From positions 620,001-684,000 of the forward strand of contig QUOL01000006.1 of NCBI GenBank assembly GCA_009761415.1: a DNA stretch of 64,000 bases, in the 5' to 3' direction. Positions 43,953 to 56,098 of the stretch are shown here, one piece after another. The translations under genes were made by a program, and so were the position numbers. The stretch is from Sarcomyxa edulis (lineage: Eukaryota > Basidiomycota > Agaricomycetes > Agaricales > Mycenaceae). Positions within the stretch are counted from its first letter, which is position 1. The number at the start of each line of letters is the position of its first letter. The notes beneath the pieces were generated by a model. The model made no database searches. It worked only from the letters and a program-made list of their open reading frames with translations, and had not been told where the DNA came from.

Positions 43953-46208
43953 TCAAATGGACGCCTTCCCTCTCGGTTCGTAAGGTAGAAGAAGAGCCAA
44001 TAATCCTGCAGAGATTACGAGAGCTCCGGCAATGTAGACAGGTACTGCTGTTGAGAGGTTCGCGTACAATGCAATGACGGGGGCCTATAAATTCGATCAG
44101 TCAGTCAATGAATGGGCGGAGGTAATGTATGATTAAGAGAGCTTACAATGACACCAAACACGCGAGTGGCCATTGCTGTAAGGCTATTACCAGTCCCCCT
44201 GTCCTTTGCGGGGAATATCTCCGGAGAGATAGCGTACAAGACGCCGTACATTATCTGTATATTCAGATCAGTAGCAGCACACCAGAGTATGATGTATCAA
44301 AGTCTTACGTTACTATTGAAAACGTAGCCACAGTTCCATCCGAGCAGAGCATTAGAGCTCCGCGCGGTGGTACTCGCGAAAAGAAAGACTCCAGTGAGCC
44401 CTGTCTTTCGCGAGGGGTCGTTGAATAATGTAGACATCTATGAAGTAAGAAGCTACTCGCCCGATGATATGGCTAAAGTGCCTTTCCGACCGACGTATGG
44501 AAGGTCTACAGCCCATCCTGCTAAGAAGGCTCCCGGGACGCCGATGACGCTTAGAATGACTTGCTGTAAGAATATTTGTGACTTGAATTCATTGCGTATA
44601 GAGGATTATAAGACTGACGTTGCGGTAGGTGATATTCAAAGATCCGTCACCGAAATGGGCGCCACGACTTGTGAGGCTAGACAATGGAGTGTTGAGTTGG
44701 GGGTTGTGACAATAATTAAGACGACACATACAGATACGGTAGAAAACTGTTGTACAAGGTCGATCCAAGCCCAATTATACCTTATGAGGAAGGATGAATA
44801 TCCCTGCTCTAAACACAAGATAAAGACGGGCTTACCCCACAATAATATGAGAAGACTCGTCGACCAAGCCATCTTCGGAGTCGCGAACAAAGCCTTGATA
44901 TGTCTCATACTCAAGCCCGAGCTCTCACTCAATATTTTATGCCTAGTCGCCAATCCGTGATCAGAAGGGTCGGCATTCCGTGCTGCCTGGAGTAAGTGTT
45001 CAACGGTCAGCTGGGACGTCGTCGAGTTGTATGCGGCCATTTTCTGGATGACGGCAACGGCCTCTTCGTCTTTGTCGAGTCCAATGAGGAATCGAGGGCT
45101 TTCGAGGAGATTGAAGACGAAGAATCTGATGCCCCAGAGAAGTAGGGTTAGTCCGCCGAGGGTGAATAGAAGGTATCGCCATCCTTTGTTGTCCGATGCT
45201 TGACAGTCCGTTGCCGTGGGTTCGCAGGAGAAGTTGGCGATGAGGGGCCAAGCCACCTATGGTTTTATAAGCAAAACGAAAATGTAATCGATAGTCAGAT
45301 GGCCTACCAAGCTCGCTAGAAGTTGTCCTAATGACCAGAATATGGACATTACGGTCAGGAGATATTGATGAGATCCCGGTACGAAATCTAATGTCAAGTA
45401 GTCAGTACCGCAAAATGAAAACTAACAGAAAAATATATTCTGACCCAGAAACACGGCCGAGTCTACTGGCATGTTACCTGTATATCGGAAACATAAAACA
45501 TATGAGTGACCACAGATTAGTTTAACGCGTGGAAGTCAACTCACCTCCGACTCCAACGCCCAATACGGCTACCAGAGATGCCAAAGTGATAAAATTCGGA
45601 GCAGCTCCGGCTGATATTCCAAAAACTCCAGTCATGAGAAGGGTGAGATTGAAAGACCAGCGTCTGCCCCAGATATCGCATCCCAAGCCCCAGAAGATAG
45701 CTCCTACGAGTAAGCCGATGTTGGCCGCCAAGGACAAGAAAGGTCCATTGAAATGGAACTCGTTGACTACAGGTGAGAGTATGAGACCGGTCAAGATCTA
45801 AGAGACTAGTATGAACATCGCGAAAGGTTTTGCTCCCTGGAAAGAAGTCTCACCGGCCACACGCTGTCACTGAAAGTAACAAATCGTTGAGCTTTCTGCT
45901 ACCCATGAAGCTAGACAAGAGAGAAGCAACATACGCGAACCATCCAAACCCTGCAACGACGAACAAGCACCACTGCAAATCTCTCAGATCAGACTATCAC
46001 GATCAATTCTTATGAGAGTGAGTCATACCTGGTATCGTCCCATCCCGATCTCTTGAATGGCACTATTCAAGACTCGAGCTTTCGCCTGATACACAGGATC
46101 AATCGATCCATCGTCGTACATATCCTGTCTTCCTAGGTATGGTACATCATACGTGCCGTCTGCTGATTTATTGCTGTCTTTGTCGTTGAGGACGCGATTG
46201 ATAGACAT
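43953..46208 (-). CDS. SVOP-like MFS transporter, copy 2
   Basis: Same exon plan and same landmarks as the gene at 11215-13470: leader DDGSIDPVYQAKARVLNSAI with QEIGMGRYQ, LILSPVVNEFHFNGPFLSLA, CDIWGRRWSFNLTLLMTG, GVGVGG, AWPLIANFSCEPTATDCQ, LLESPRFLIGLDKDEEAVAV, ATPKMAWSTSLLILLWG, STLYNSFLPYLLTSRGAHFG, and the last exon APVIALYANLSTAVPVYIAG ending GKASI at 43953. Twelve-helix transporter with a long cytoplasmic leader, probably in the plasma membrane; substrate unknown. No stop inside recognised exons. The two copies sit 31 kb apart in the same orientation. Confidence 0.8.
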
Positions 46209-46482
46209 TGCTTTCGCTTTCGTGATACGGATAAGTACTAAGAATGGGGAGCAAATGGGGAGTCAACGGAAGATCAAGCTTGCGGAGTCGGTTTATATAT
46301 GTCAAATGGCGGCCATCCGGTGCTTATTCGGTACGACCAGATTGGCGATCACTATTGGTCAGACCTGTGAGAAAGGTCGGTCATTGTCAAGCTGATAGGC
46401 ACCGGCGTGGACTTAACACAAGTACGAGCAGCCGATTGGACGTTAGTACGCTCACACTGGCATCTCCGTGGACAGTGTTGTC

Positions 46483-47296
46483 CTAAACTCGTTCAATCAA
46501 CTTGTCAACATGGTTCTTTCCTCCATTCTCCCAATCGTCCCAGCAGATGGCCAGCATAACTGTATCCCACCCCGGTAACTCCCCCCTTTTACTGCCTTTC
46601 TCCATCCGCCGTCCCTCGCCACCCTCTTGGAGAACCGCGTTCCATCGCATGATGCCTTCCTTCTGTAGCCCCATCCTCTCCGCAGACTTTATTGATCGTG
46701 GGTTATCGGGGCTTGCAGTCCATTGTACACGTCTAAACCCCAAACCACCCTCCTCAGGAAGGTTTAAGCAATACCGTAAGAGCAGTCCGATGGTATGAGT
46801 CGAAACGAACGTCCGTTGAAATGCTGGCAATATAATGAGAGGTGCTATCTCCGCTGAGAGGTTCTCCACTGAAACACGCTTGAATCCAGCCACACCAGCA
46901 ACGCTGAGCTCTGACTGGCTTTCGTTCTCCTCAGGTCCAGTGTTCGCCTTCACGATGATGGCGAATAGAACCCCGCACGGGTCAATCCTCCATATTTCGT
47001 CGACTTGGCTGAGAAATTCGGGAAGTGTGGTCGGGCATTTGGGTGGTATATAACGCCACAGTTCTGGATGGTTACGAGCTATGTCAAAGAACGGCTCTCC
47101 GTGGATAGACGGAATGAAAGGTGTCAATTTGAGGCGGTCCGTTTCGAACTTCGGAGGGAGTGGGAGAATGAAATTGATATCATATTCATCGCTGCCTATT
47201 CAGGAGGTCAACATAAGGAGCGAGAGCAATGAATTCCAGGATATCTGTAGGTGCCAGATACTTTGTAGATGGAGACTTGCCTGAGGTGCCAGGCAT
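46483..47296 (-). CDS. GNAT N-acetyltransferase, probable GC-AG first intron
   Basis: The second exon (47195-46483) reads FETDRLKLTPFIPSIHGEPF, PELWRYIPP, VAGVAGFKRVS, IAPLIILPAFQRTFVSTHTI (acetyl-CoA loop), FRRVQWTASPDNPRSIKSAE, RMGLQKEGIMRWNAVLQEG and ends VMLAICWDDWENGG...LIERV, the RimJ/RimL-type GNAT fold. The only in-frame way to add a start is a 16-base exon (47296-47281, MPGTS) joined across an 85-base intron with donor CAG|GCAAGT, a classic GC-AG intron. The protein is then 242 residues. Substrate unknown. It is a different subfamily from the gene at 24519-25137. Confidence 0.78.
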
Positions 47297-47450
47297 AGTT
47301 GCGAATGAGTAACTTAGTTGCGATCAAGTTCAAAGAGACGGCCCTAAAGCTTCAAGTTTCTCCAGGCCGTCTCATAGTATACCGCTTGAAGCTGCATAGC
47401 AAAGTATCTGCTTCTATATACTTGACATCCAGTATCTTTTATGAAAAGGA

Positions 47451-48475
47451 TCAACACGCCCTCCCACCATCGATCTGGATGGCCTGACCAGTGACATGAC
47501 CAGAAACAGTGGAGGAAGAAAGAACGACGATCTGTCTTGCGACATCTGAGGGCACAGCAACTTTATTTAGTGGAGTGCTAGATATACAAGAAGTATCAGT
47601 ATTGCACGGGATACGTCTGAAGAAACTGAGATGCTTACGTCGAGTGTATATGATCAAGAATTTCTGGGTTTTTCAATGATTCTTCAACCATCGGTGTTCG
47701 TACATACCCAGGAGCGACAGTGTTCACTCTGCCTTTCGGTGCAATCTTCACTATTTCGTTTTTCAGCGATAGCGTTAGTCCGTACATGATTGCTGATAAA
47801 TAATTCAGTAGACGAGACACTGCACCCCAAATGACGATGCGTACCACTCTTTGCTGCAGCATAATCACTATGCCCCGCTGCTCCGTAAGTCCCAGTGACA
47901 CTTCCAACAAACACCACCGCTGCCTTCTCCTTCAACGCATCCGAGGCACGATCCAATAGTCTGAGATATTCCCTAGTGACAAAGAATGTAGACGTCAAAT
48001 TTGCATTCAGGGTTGTATTCCACTGTTCGAAAGTCATATCGACCAAGGCAACATAAGCCTCGGGAAAGATGCCATGGTTGACGACGATGACTTGGACCGG
48101 TCCAAAGGGTGCTTGAGAACTGGAAAGAAACAAACGAGCCACGTCCACCTCTTTGGAGAGATCAGCTTGAATGCTCTGCACTTTGCTCGAGCCAAATTCT
48201 GCCATGAGTGGTTGAATTGAACTGGAGTTCCTGTTGTAGTGAGCCGTGACTTTGGCGCCTTGCTCTAGAATATAAAAGGTGATGTAATGAGTGCAGATCT
48301 GCGTGAGTCTGGAAAGAAAAAGCTCGAAAACTCACCGAGGAACGAGCGCACAGTCTCGAGACCTATGCCTCCACTAGCACCTACAATTGAATAGTCAGCG
48401 TCCTAGTAATGGTCGTACGGAAGAAGTTTTACCTGTAATTAGAACGTGAACATCTTGAAGACCAAGATCCAACAT
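47451..48475 (-). CDS. Short-chain dehydrogenase/reductase, paralogue 1
   Basis: Start 48475 (MLDLGLQDVHVLIT). Short exons carry the Rossmann motif TGASGGIGLETVRSFL, then EQGAKVTAHYNRNSSSIQPL, IQADLSKEVDVARLF, VIVVNHGIFPEAY (NxG-type motif), NTTLNANLTSTFFVTREYL, the active-site strand VVFVGSVTGTYGAAGHSDYAAAK with Ser 13 residues before Tyr and YxxxK, then KIAPKGRVNTVAPGYVRTPM, and the end SSSTVSGHVTGQAIQIDGGR at 47451. Classical NAD(P)-dependent SDR, close to 3-oxoacyl-ACP reductase types; substrate unknown. All catalytic residues are present. Paralogues at 53551 and 55070 share exon plan and orientation. Confidence 0.85.
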
Positions 48476-51113
48476 GGCGCGAGATGGTGAGTTAGGTAGG
48501 GTACAAGAAGATCATCCGGAGCCTGAGGACAAAGACCATTATATACGCCTCTTCAACTTTCTTATACGGCCGGACATAGAATTTAGGAGGTTTGTTGTCC
48601 CCCCAAGCCGCCTGTCCTGTTTTCGCCGAGTCCTCCCTTGTCCCCGGGGCCGTGAATGACTCACCCGATCCTCTGCCAGGCCTCCTCCATTGGATTTGAT
48701 TCTTGAAGCGACTGACGTGCGAGGTTTCTTGGTTTCAAGAAATGTTGTCGGAATACCGCCGTCAGTCGATTGGACACCAAAGGGTACAATATTCCTGTTC
48801 GAGTCTGCGACCAAAATCGCCCGAGGAATGCAACAGGGGACTTGATAGACTTCTTCTAGAGTCTCGAGCGTAGTATGCGATACTGAGTACATACACTAGG
48901 TCGTCGTCGCGCTCGGGATGAATTCAGAAAAACGACTGATAAATTCATCCGATTCTTTATGCAGGTCCAGGTGCGCCGGTATGGCAATGGAGGTAATCGC
49001 AGACAGCTGGCTTAGAGAACAGACTGATTCTGATTCATGCGAGGGGTACTAGAAGAAGAGAGGGGTATGTTCGGGATGAGACCGGAACTCGGAGCAGCGT
49101 CGCGCCGACTCGGACGCGATCGAAATTTTTGTCTCTTCTTCCGACTCAGCCACTCATTCGTCACTCATTCGTCGAATCCGCTCTTCGATGGTGACTTGTC
49201 AACCGAGGTTTTACACTAGTTGAATTCTCTTCTCAATGACTCTCATACGTCTTGCATTCGAAAACAATACACTGACGACAGGGAAGGACGTTGACGAGAA
49301 ACCATACGCTGGTCATATCAGGTCGTGGTCGCGAATCCGGGACTTTGTTACAAGCGATTCGACGACTGGACTGTCTGCGTGGAACAGACTACGTCTCGCT
49401 GCCGATTGCACCTATCAGAGATGTCAATTCCTACTCGGTCAAGGTAACGTCAAATTCAATATATTGCAGGCAGTTTTGAAGATGTCTTTAGAATGCATTC
49501 GGACCACCTATGCTCTCCTCGTTTTCGAATATCTTCTCAGGCTTAGATCCAAAATCGCTTTCGGAACTTGTGATGGATGGGGCATTCGTTCCATTCGCTG
49601 TAACGCGTCGAGCGTTTGTTCGATGGCTCCACTCTTCGAGCTATCACACCCAATCGTGAAGGAAACTGGGTGATTACGCGTGCTGCCGAGTCATGAATCC
49701 ACAAAATCCAGCATACCGAGCCTGTAGCTCTTTCTGATATCCCATTCAATCCCCAAATGTACGGCTTATGCAGCTCGCCGCGTCTCGCCCTTCGAAGCCC
49801 CCGCCACGGTTAAGGGTATACGGTTACGGGTGCGGTGTCCATGCTTGTTAACCGTACCATACCCGTGTCATACCCTAGTTGTGTGTGTCTTGTATGTATA
49901 TCAAGCTCATAGTCAACACTTCCATATTTTCTAGGCTTGCCACATCGGGGACTCCACGGACACCTGTGAGGCCCATTTTTCGCGTCTCTTTAATTTCTTA
50001 GACTGTCGCTTCGATATCAATGCTCGTTCTGCCCCTCATGTACGACCTGAGATCGTGGTGATCCGCACTCCGCAGCAGCAAAGCGCGTCGCCATCACGTG
50101 ATGCATATTAACCCCAGATGGGAATATCGTTTGTTAGAATTTCCGTCTGAACTGAATGATCATTCACATCGAATTTTACGAAGCACTATGATAGACCTCG
50201 GGTAATTCTTCCCCAATGTGGTAATCCTCACTGCCATCGTCTGTATAGGTTCCGACCCAATTGGTTCGACAATTCTCCAGACCCACAGTCGATACAAACT
50301 TGTACGATTCGGTTGGATGGATAGTATCGAAGATAGCCAGTCCGGTAGCTTATACAGGGTGTGACGTCTTCCAAGAAATCAAGAATACTCAAGATCGACG
50401 CGTCCTGTAACTAACTAGGAATTACATAAAGAAGCAGGAAGCCTTCAAATCATCGAGATGTCCGATCGAAGCAAGAGTAAATTTCGCATGAGTCAACCAA
50501 AGATTGTCGAAATCTTAGAGGCGCACACTCATTACGGTCAGAGTAATGTACATGGTATTGGCCAATGTTCTTGATGATGCCTTTTTTTTGAGAAGAAAGG
50601 GCTCTTGTGGGGATGACTTCAATGAATTGGCAATAGAACTGACGAGAGCGACGAGTGGCTCAGGCCTTTGTCGCCCGTTTATGATCCACTACGAGTATTG
50701 GGATAGGTCACGATTCTGGCTTGAGGATGTATTAGGAGAAGAAAGGCGGCCACGCTGGCACGCAAATGAGCAGTGACATGTGGTCTGGCCACTGTGGATT
50801 CGGGAGCATTTGATGGAATTCGAATTTCGACATGGGGTGAAAATACAATTCGTTGATCATTCGGTCGATCGCCGATAGAAGCTATGAACAAAGGGAGTCG
50901 GTTGCGCCCTGGCTCGAATGGGAAATAACGCCATGAGAATAATACCAATCGCGTCAAGTTTGTGTTTTTCGTCCATCCAAACAGATCTGGTCTGAAAGAA
51001 GGAAAACACTGTCACAAACACGAAGCAAAATCTATATAAACAGGCCACAATCCTACACACCTTTCGTTAACTCTCTCTTCCACAAGCCATTTCTATCTAT
51101 CGCACCTCGAACT
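48476..51113. other. Long gene-poor stretch with one candidate orphan exon
   Basis: No complete gene recognised in 2.6 kb. A plus-strand exon-like frame at about 49494-49660 (FSGLDPKSLSELVMDGAFVP with ...TRRAFVRWLHSSSYHTQS and TGA) follows a TTTAG acceptor. An upstream frame near 49291-49440 (HTLVISGRGRESGTLLQAIR) might belong to it, but I cannot identify the family. A frame at 50546-50776 and one at 48539-48892 (minus) also lack motifs. Poly-T at 50582-50588. Confidence 0.35.
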
Positions 51114-53216
51114 ATGAACAAAGAAAACTATACCTCTACTCCACACGACGACGACGAAAACGACGCATATCTTTCTTGGACTGCGCCTGAATTGTCAGAA
51201 GCAACCTGGACCGCGTTGCTCGCCGACATGTTCCCCACATCAAACATGTGCGCGGCTTCGGTGTGTGCCACCCAAAGTCTCACTACAAGCGCATCATCTT
51301 CCGAATATCCTACCTGTATGACCACCTCCCCCATTTTCCTGCCATCAAACTAACCTACCATCTTCTTCCCACTTCTCAGTTGATATTGCGACCAATATGC
51401 CACCCATGACCATGATGGGGTCTACTTCCCAAAGACCCGACCGCATTGCCACCCCGACGCAGCTTCAAACTGACCTGGAACATCCGACTTGTAGTCCACC
51501 CCGTATGCCACCCTCTTCAAAGCCTCAGTCTTCTCCTTACCGTCCTGCTGACATTTCGTCTTCTTCTTTAGGTGGCACGCCAACCTCCTCTGAGATGACT
51601 CGACAACATATCCCAGTGGCTACACCCTCCCAGCCTCAGACTACTTCAGGCTCTTCATTGAACTATCGTCCACGCATGCCACCCCAGTCTCACGTTCCCG
51701 CCACAATGCTGTCCTCTACATATCGTCCTACCATCATGAGTCCGATTCCGTTCTTCCAAAATCTTCCCGAAATGCCACTGCGTTCATCGCCCATCCGTCA
51801 CGCCGATCTACCCTCCCCTGCTACCAACGCTCAGGCCTCATCTTCTCGCCTTTTCACTGAGCCAGCTTCCCCCAGCGTTACCACTTCTCGGCCATTGCCA
51901 ACCGAGCCCAACACTGAGGAGCATAGGACGGAAACACAAGGGACAAAAGAAGACAGTAGAAGCAGAGGGAAGCGGCGGGACCAAGAGCGAGATTTCATGC
52001 ATGAAGTCAAATTGATAACGAACAAATACTCACCTGGAATTTATTTCCCGCCGCAGGGTGGTAAAGAAAAGGACAGGGTCGAGATGGTCAAGAAGGGTGA
52101 GTCATTTCTGATATCGAGTCGGCTTCGGTAAATATGGGGTGTTGACTATGACCTCTGAATATGTAGTGTTAGAAGGAGTCAGGGTGATGGATAATAGCCT
52201 CGCTGAGTCGAAGGAGCTCCTCAGACAGACGGAGGAACGTTTGAAACAAATGGAGGACCGCTTGAAACAGACGGAGGTGGAAAGGGACAGCTGGAAAAGA
52301 GAGGCGATTATGCGAATAGCCTCGTCACAATCAGGTACGGTATACATTCAACTCACCAGTGGCGACGAACTGAACCTTGACTTTGATACGTATAGATGAC
52401 AGGAGAAATTCGACATTGTCAGGCCAAGTCGATGAAGCCGTGCTCGACCGCGCCCCAGCATTGTACGGTTCCCAGGATGTCCCCAGCTCGTTATCGACTC
52501 CGATGGGAGCTCTCGATATGAGCTTGGTGATAGAGGAGGAAGGTTAGTATCAGTGACAAACACTTAACTCAGATGACTCACTGTCGTATTCCTTCATTAG
52601 AGAGCTTTGGACTGGCACCTGTCCAAAGAATCCAAGGCGACGACAATGGCACAGTGACCCAAGCGTCGACCTTAAATCAATCACTCGACATTCGCGCTAT
52701 AGATGAAATGTCGAGCATTAGCGATGGGATCGTTCAACATGGTGCGTATTTAAGATTTCTGACCTGGGGATATTCCAGACTGAGTCATGCGTACAGGCGA
52801 GTCATCGCTATTGCACTATCTTGTCAGTGGGGAGAACTCGCAGATCTATACCTCTGCGGGTCCAAATGAGCTGTCATTCGCTGGACCTTCCTCTCATCAT
52901 TACCCCCAGCGCGAATACAGTGCGTAAACCTGACCGGTTCAAGTCACAGATCACTGACTATGTCTAGGTGGATCTGTCATTCGACCCTCACGTACACAAA
53001 ATAATTTTAACCCATACCGAAGGACACCGTTGTCAATCGAACAGCAGCGCCATAACGGTGAGTAATGATTTTGTGGTGCGATGAGGGGATATAGCTGACC
53101 TAGATTGGGATTTAGATATGGAAACGCACCACGTACCTTTGCAGTCCCAGAGCACGAAACACAGAGCATCTCGGAAGGGAAAGGAACGAGAGATCGGATG
53201 CTCTCCTGGTCCCTGA
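51114..53216 (+). CDS. Uncharacterised disordered/coiled-coil protein
   Basis: Eight exons: 51114-51315, 51380-52096, 52167-52334, 52396-52542, 52601-52741, 52797-52919, 52968-53057, 53104-53216; 566 residues, in frame throughout, all seven introns phase 1. The first third is Pro/Ser/Thr/Met-rich with repeated RMPPxS and YRPxxxS segments. Residues about 260-300 form a basic region (GKRRDQERDFMHEVKLITNK) and KYSPGIYFPPQGG. Then a heptad-like coiled coil (ESKELLRQTEERLKQMEDRL with KQTEVERDSWKREA). The remainder is polar and low in order, ending REIGCSPGP. It could be a regulatory or scaffolding protein; I recognise no domain. The 5' UTR region 51060-51113 is CT-rich. Confidence 0.7.
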
Positions 53217-53550
53217 TAGATGGCCTGCTCGTTACGGGCATTGTATATTTAGGCATAATGTGCCCCTCCTGCTTGTTATTAAAGATAGGCTTTGTAGACA
53301 GCTGCAGTCGAGGAGGGGGTGCGAAGCGTTGAATAAACCGAAGATGTTTTGCGAGAGTTTCAGGTTCTCGGACGATAATCGGATAACATTCCACGTGGCC
53401 ATCTCCGATTCCGTCAACTCCGACAACAGCACCGACGCAGTAATGACATGACTCAAATCGGTCTGCGGAAGCAAAACTGGGTCTTGATATTTGCTTTGCA
53501 GTAGTGTACATTCACATCACGCAGCAGCCCATGTCAGAGCCTTGTTGACT
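53217..53550. other. Intergenic between convergent genes
   Basis: 3' regions only; open frames on both strands lack motifs. Confidence 0.45.
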
Positions 53551-54564
53551 TTAGACCGTCCTCCCTCCGGCAATCATGACAACCTGGCCTGTGACATGAC
53601 CCGAAACAACCGCAGAAGACAGGACAACTATTTGTTTTGCGACATCCGAAGGCTCAGCAATCTTATTGAGAGGAGTGCTAGATGCACAGATCGTGTCAGA
53701 GTTGCACAACCAGGTCTAGATTGACTGCCACACTCACGTCGAGAGGACCTCATTAACTATCTCCGGGTCTTTCAACAAATCATCCACCATAGGCGTTCTC
53801 GTATATCCAGGGCCGACATCATTGACTCTACCTTTCGGCGCGATCTTCAAGATCTCGTACTTGAGTGATGAAGTCAATCCGTGCATCATTGCTGGAAACA
53901 ACATCAACGGAGGATAAGTTGCATAGGAAAACCACGCACCGCTCTTTGTCGCAGCATAATCAGCGTGCCCCGGGGATCCATATATCCCACCCGTACTCCC
54001 AACAAATACAATCGCTGCATTCTCTTTCAAACTCTCGGACGCACGGTTCAGTTGTCTCAAGTACTCCCTGGCGACGAGGAATACGGACGTAAGATTTGCG
54101 CTCAAGGTGGTGTTCCACTGGCCAAGTGTCATATCAATCACTGGAACATAGGCTTCGACGACGATCGCGTGGTTGATCACGATGACCTGTACGGGGCCAA
54201 AGGGTGCACTAGAGAGAAATAGTCGAGCTGCATCTGTTTCTTCTGACAGATCAGCTTGAACACTCTGCACTCTCTTTGAGCCAAATTGCGACATGAGTGG
54301 TTGGATAGGACTGGAATTTCTGTTGTAGTGAGCGGTGACTTTGGCACCCTGCTCTAAACGCGCGTAGAATGTTCACCATGAGTATCAACAGTGTGTTTTT
54401 ATGAGACGAGCACTTGACTCACCGAGGAACGAGCGCGCCGTTTCGAGACCTATACCTCCACTGGCACCTGAAGGTGGTGAATCAGTTTCGTGGAACCGTG
54501 TATTCGTGTCGAAGAGGGCTTCACCTGTCACCAGAACGTGTACATCTTTGAGACCAAGATCCAT
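53551..54564 (-). CDS. Short-chain dehydrogenase/reductase, paralogue 2
   Basis: Start 54564 (MDLGLKDVHVLVT), same exon plan as paralogue 1. It has the GASGGIGLET-type Rossmann motif, VQADLSEETDAARLFL, VIVINHAIVVEAYVPVIDMT, NTTLSANLTSVFLVAREYL, active site VFVGSTGGIYGSPGHADYAATK (Ser, Tyr and Lys all present), KIAPKGRVNDVGPGYTRTPM, and an end SGHVTGQVVMIAGGRTV with TAA at 53551. The usual IDGG near the C-terminus is IAGG here. NAD(P)-dependent oxidoreductase with unknown substrate. Spacing to paralogue 3 is about 500 bases. Confidence 0.83.
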
Positions 54565-55069
54565 TGCTGTGAAGCTTCTCCTAGTGCTCCGTGCAGCGAG
54601 TAAAGGACGAAAAGAACGCGTACATCTATACTTATATTCAGCATACTAGCGCTTAAGCTGACGCGGACGGCCGGCAACAATATGTTGGATGTCAGGAGAA
54701 TCGTTGTCGCCGAATTGACTCAAGCTGACCTTCTTCATCACCGAGAAGCCCAGCCTGAACTCGCGTCTTTTTGAAGACATCTGGCTTACGTTGCCCTGTA
54801 AGTCGGTACAAGCATATCGTCCGGTCCTGGGTTGGAAGTTTGATAATGACGACCTGATTTCTTATCTGAATAGCAAACGAGAATCAGATCGCCATAGTCT
54901 GACAAGTCGTCTTTGAATTTCTACAAAGTCCAAGACCAGCGAAGTTAACAATGCACACACGCACAAATATATATAGATAAGACTTACCAGCATAGAGAAC
55001 TCCGAGTCGGAGTCTAGGTCATAGTATTTGTAAGTACTGTACATTCGCTCAATAGCTTTAGGGAATTCT
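54565..55069. other. Intergenic between SDR paralogues 2 and 3
   Basis: Probable promoter of paralogue 2; an AT-rich ATATATATAG patch near 54966-54980. No gene seen. Confidence 0.45.
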
Positions 55070-56098
55070 TCAACACGTCATCCCGCCGTCGATCATCACG
55101 ACCTGACCAGAGACGTGACCAGAGACAAGTCCGGAAGCAAGAATGAGAATCTGTTTTGCAACGTCCGGAGGTTCTGCGATTTTCTTTAGTGGAGTGCTAT
55201 AAATGCATAGAAAACATCAAGATTAGACTGGTACCAAAGTAGAGGCAGACTGCGAGGCTTACACCGCGAGGACACGATCGACGATATCTTGATTCTTCAA
55301 CGACTCCTCCACCATGCGAGTCTTTACGTACCCTGGACCGACAGTGTTGACTCGGCCTTTGGGTGCGATCTTCACAATCTCGTTTTTGAGCGTCAGGGTT
55401 AGTCCGTACATCATAGCTTCAAGGAAAATATATTCGTCAATATTCTTGAACAACAGGCAAGAACGGGACGTACCACTCTTTGAAGAAGCATAATCAGCAT
55501 GACCCGCTGCTCCACACTTTCCACCTACAGCACCAACAAACACCACCGCTGCCTTCTCCTTCATGACATCCGATGCACCGTTCAACTGTCTCAAGTACTC
55601 CCTGGCGACCAGGAATGTAGATGTCAAGTTTGCATCCAAGGTTGTGTTCCATTGTTTCAGGGTCATATCAATGACTGGCACATATACTTCGGGGAAGATG
55701 GCGTGGTTGATGACGATGACTTGTACCGGACCATATGCCTGAGCACTGGAGAGAAACAGTCGAGCTACATCTGTCTCTTTTGAAAGATCGGCCTGAACAC
55801 CTTGTACTTTGTCCAAGCCAAATTCTGAGACAAGTGGTTGGATAGAGCTGGAGTTCGTGTTGTAGTGAGCAGTGACCTTGGCGCCTTGCTCTGATGCCCA
55901 AGATAGTGATGTTCTCGATGAGTATATACGAGCATAGAGAAGCCGAGAGACTCACCAAGAAAAGAGCGCGCAGTCTCAAGACCTATACCCCCGCTGGCAC
56001 CTGAAATCGATCTGATCAGTGCGAAAACGTTGCTCCATGTACTCGTATCGAGCTTGACCTGTTACCAAAACGTGAACGTCGCCAAAGCCTAAATCCAT
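55070..56098 (-). CDS. Short-chain dehydrogenase/reductase, paralogue 3, catalytic Ser replaced by Ala
   Basis: Start 56098 (MDLGFGDVHVLVT). Same exon plan and landmarks: VQADLSKETDVARLFLSS, VIVINHAIFPEVYVPVIDMT, NTTLDANLTSTFLVAREYL, KIAPKGRVNTVGPGYVKTRM, SGLVSGHVSGQVVMIDGG and TGA at 55070. The active-site strand reads VVFVGAVGGKCGAAGHADYASSK: Tyr and Lys remain, but the Ser that lies 13 residues before Tyr in the other two paralogues is Ala (codon GCT). The frame is otherwise intact, so the protein may be made but with reduced, altered or no reductase activity. Confidence 0.83.

Noticed and set aside
47451..56098. A biosynth­etic gene cluster built from SDRs, GNAT and MFS genes
   Set aside because: No backbone enzyme (PKS, NRPS, terpene cyclase) is present and the genes look like local paralogues among housekeeping genes.
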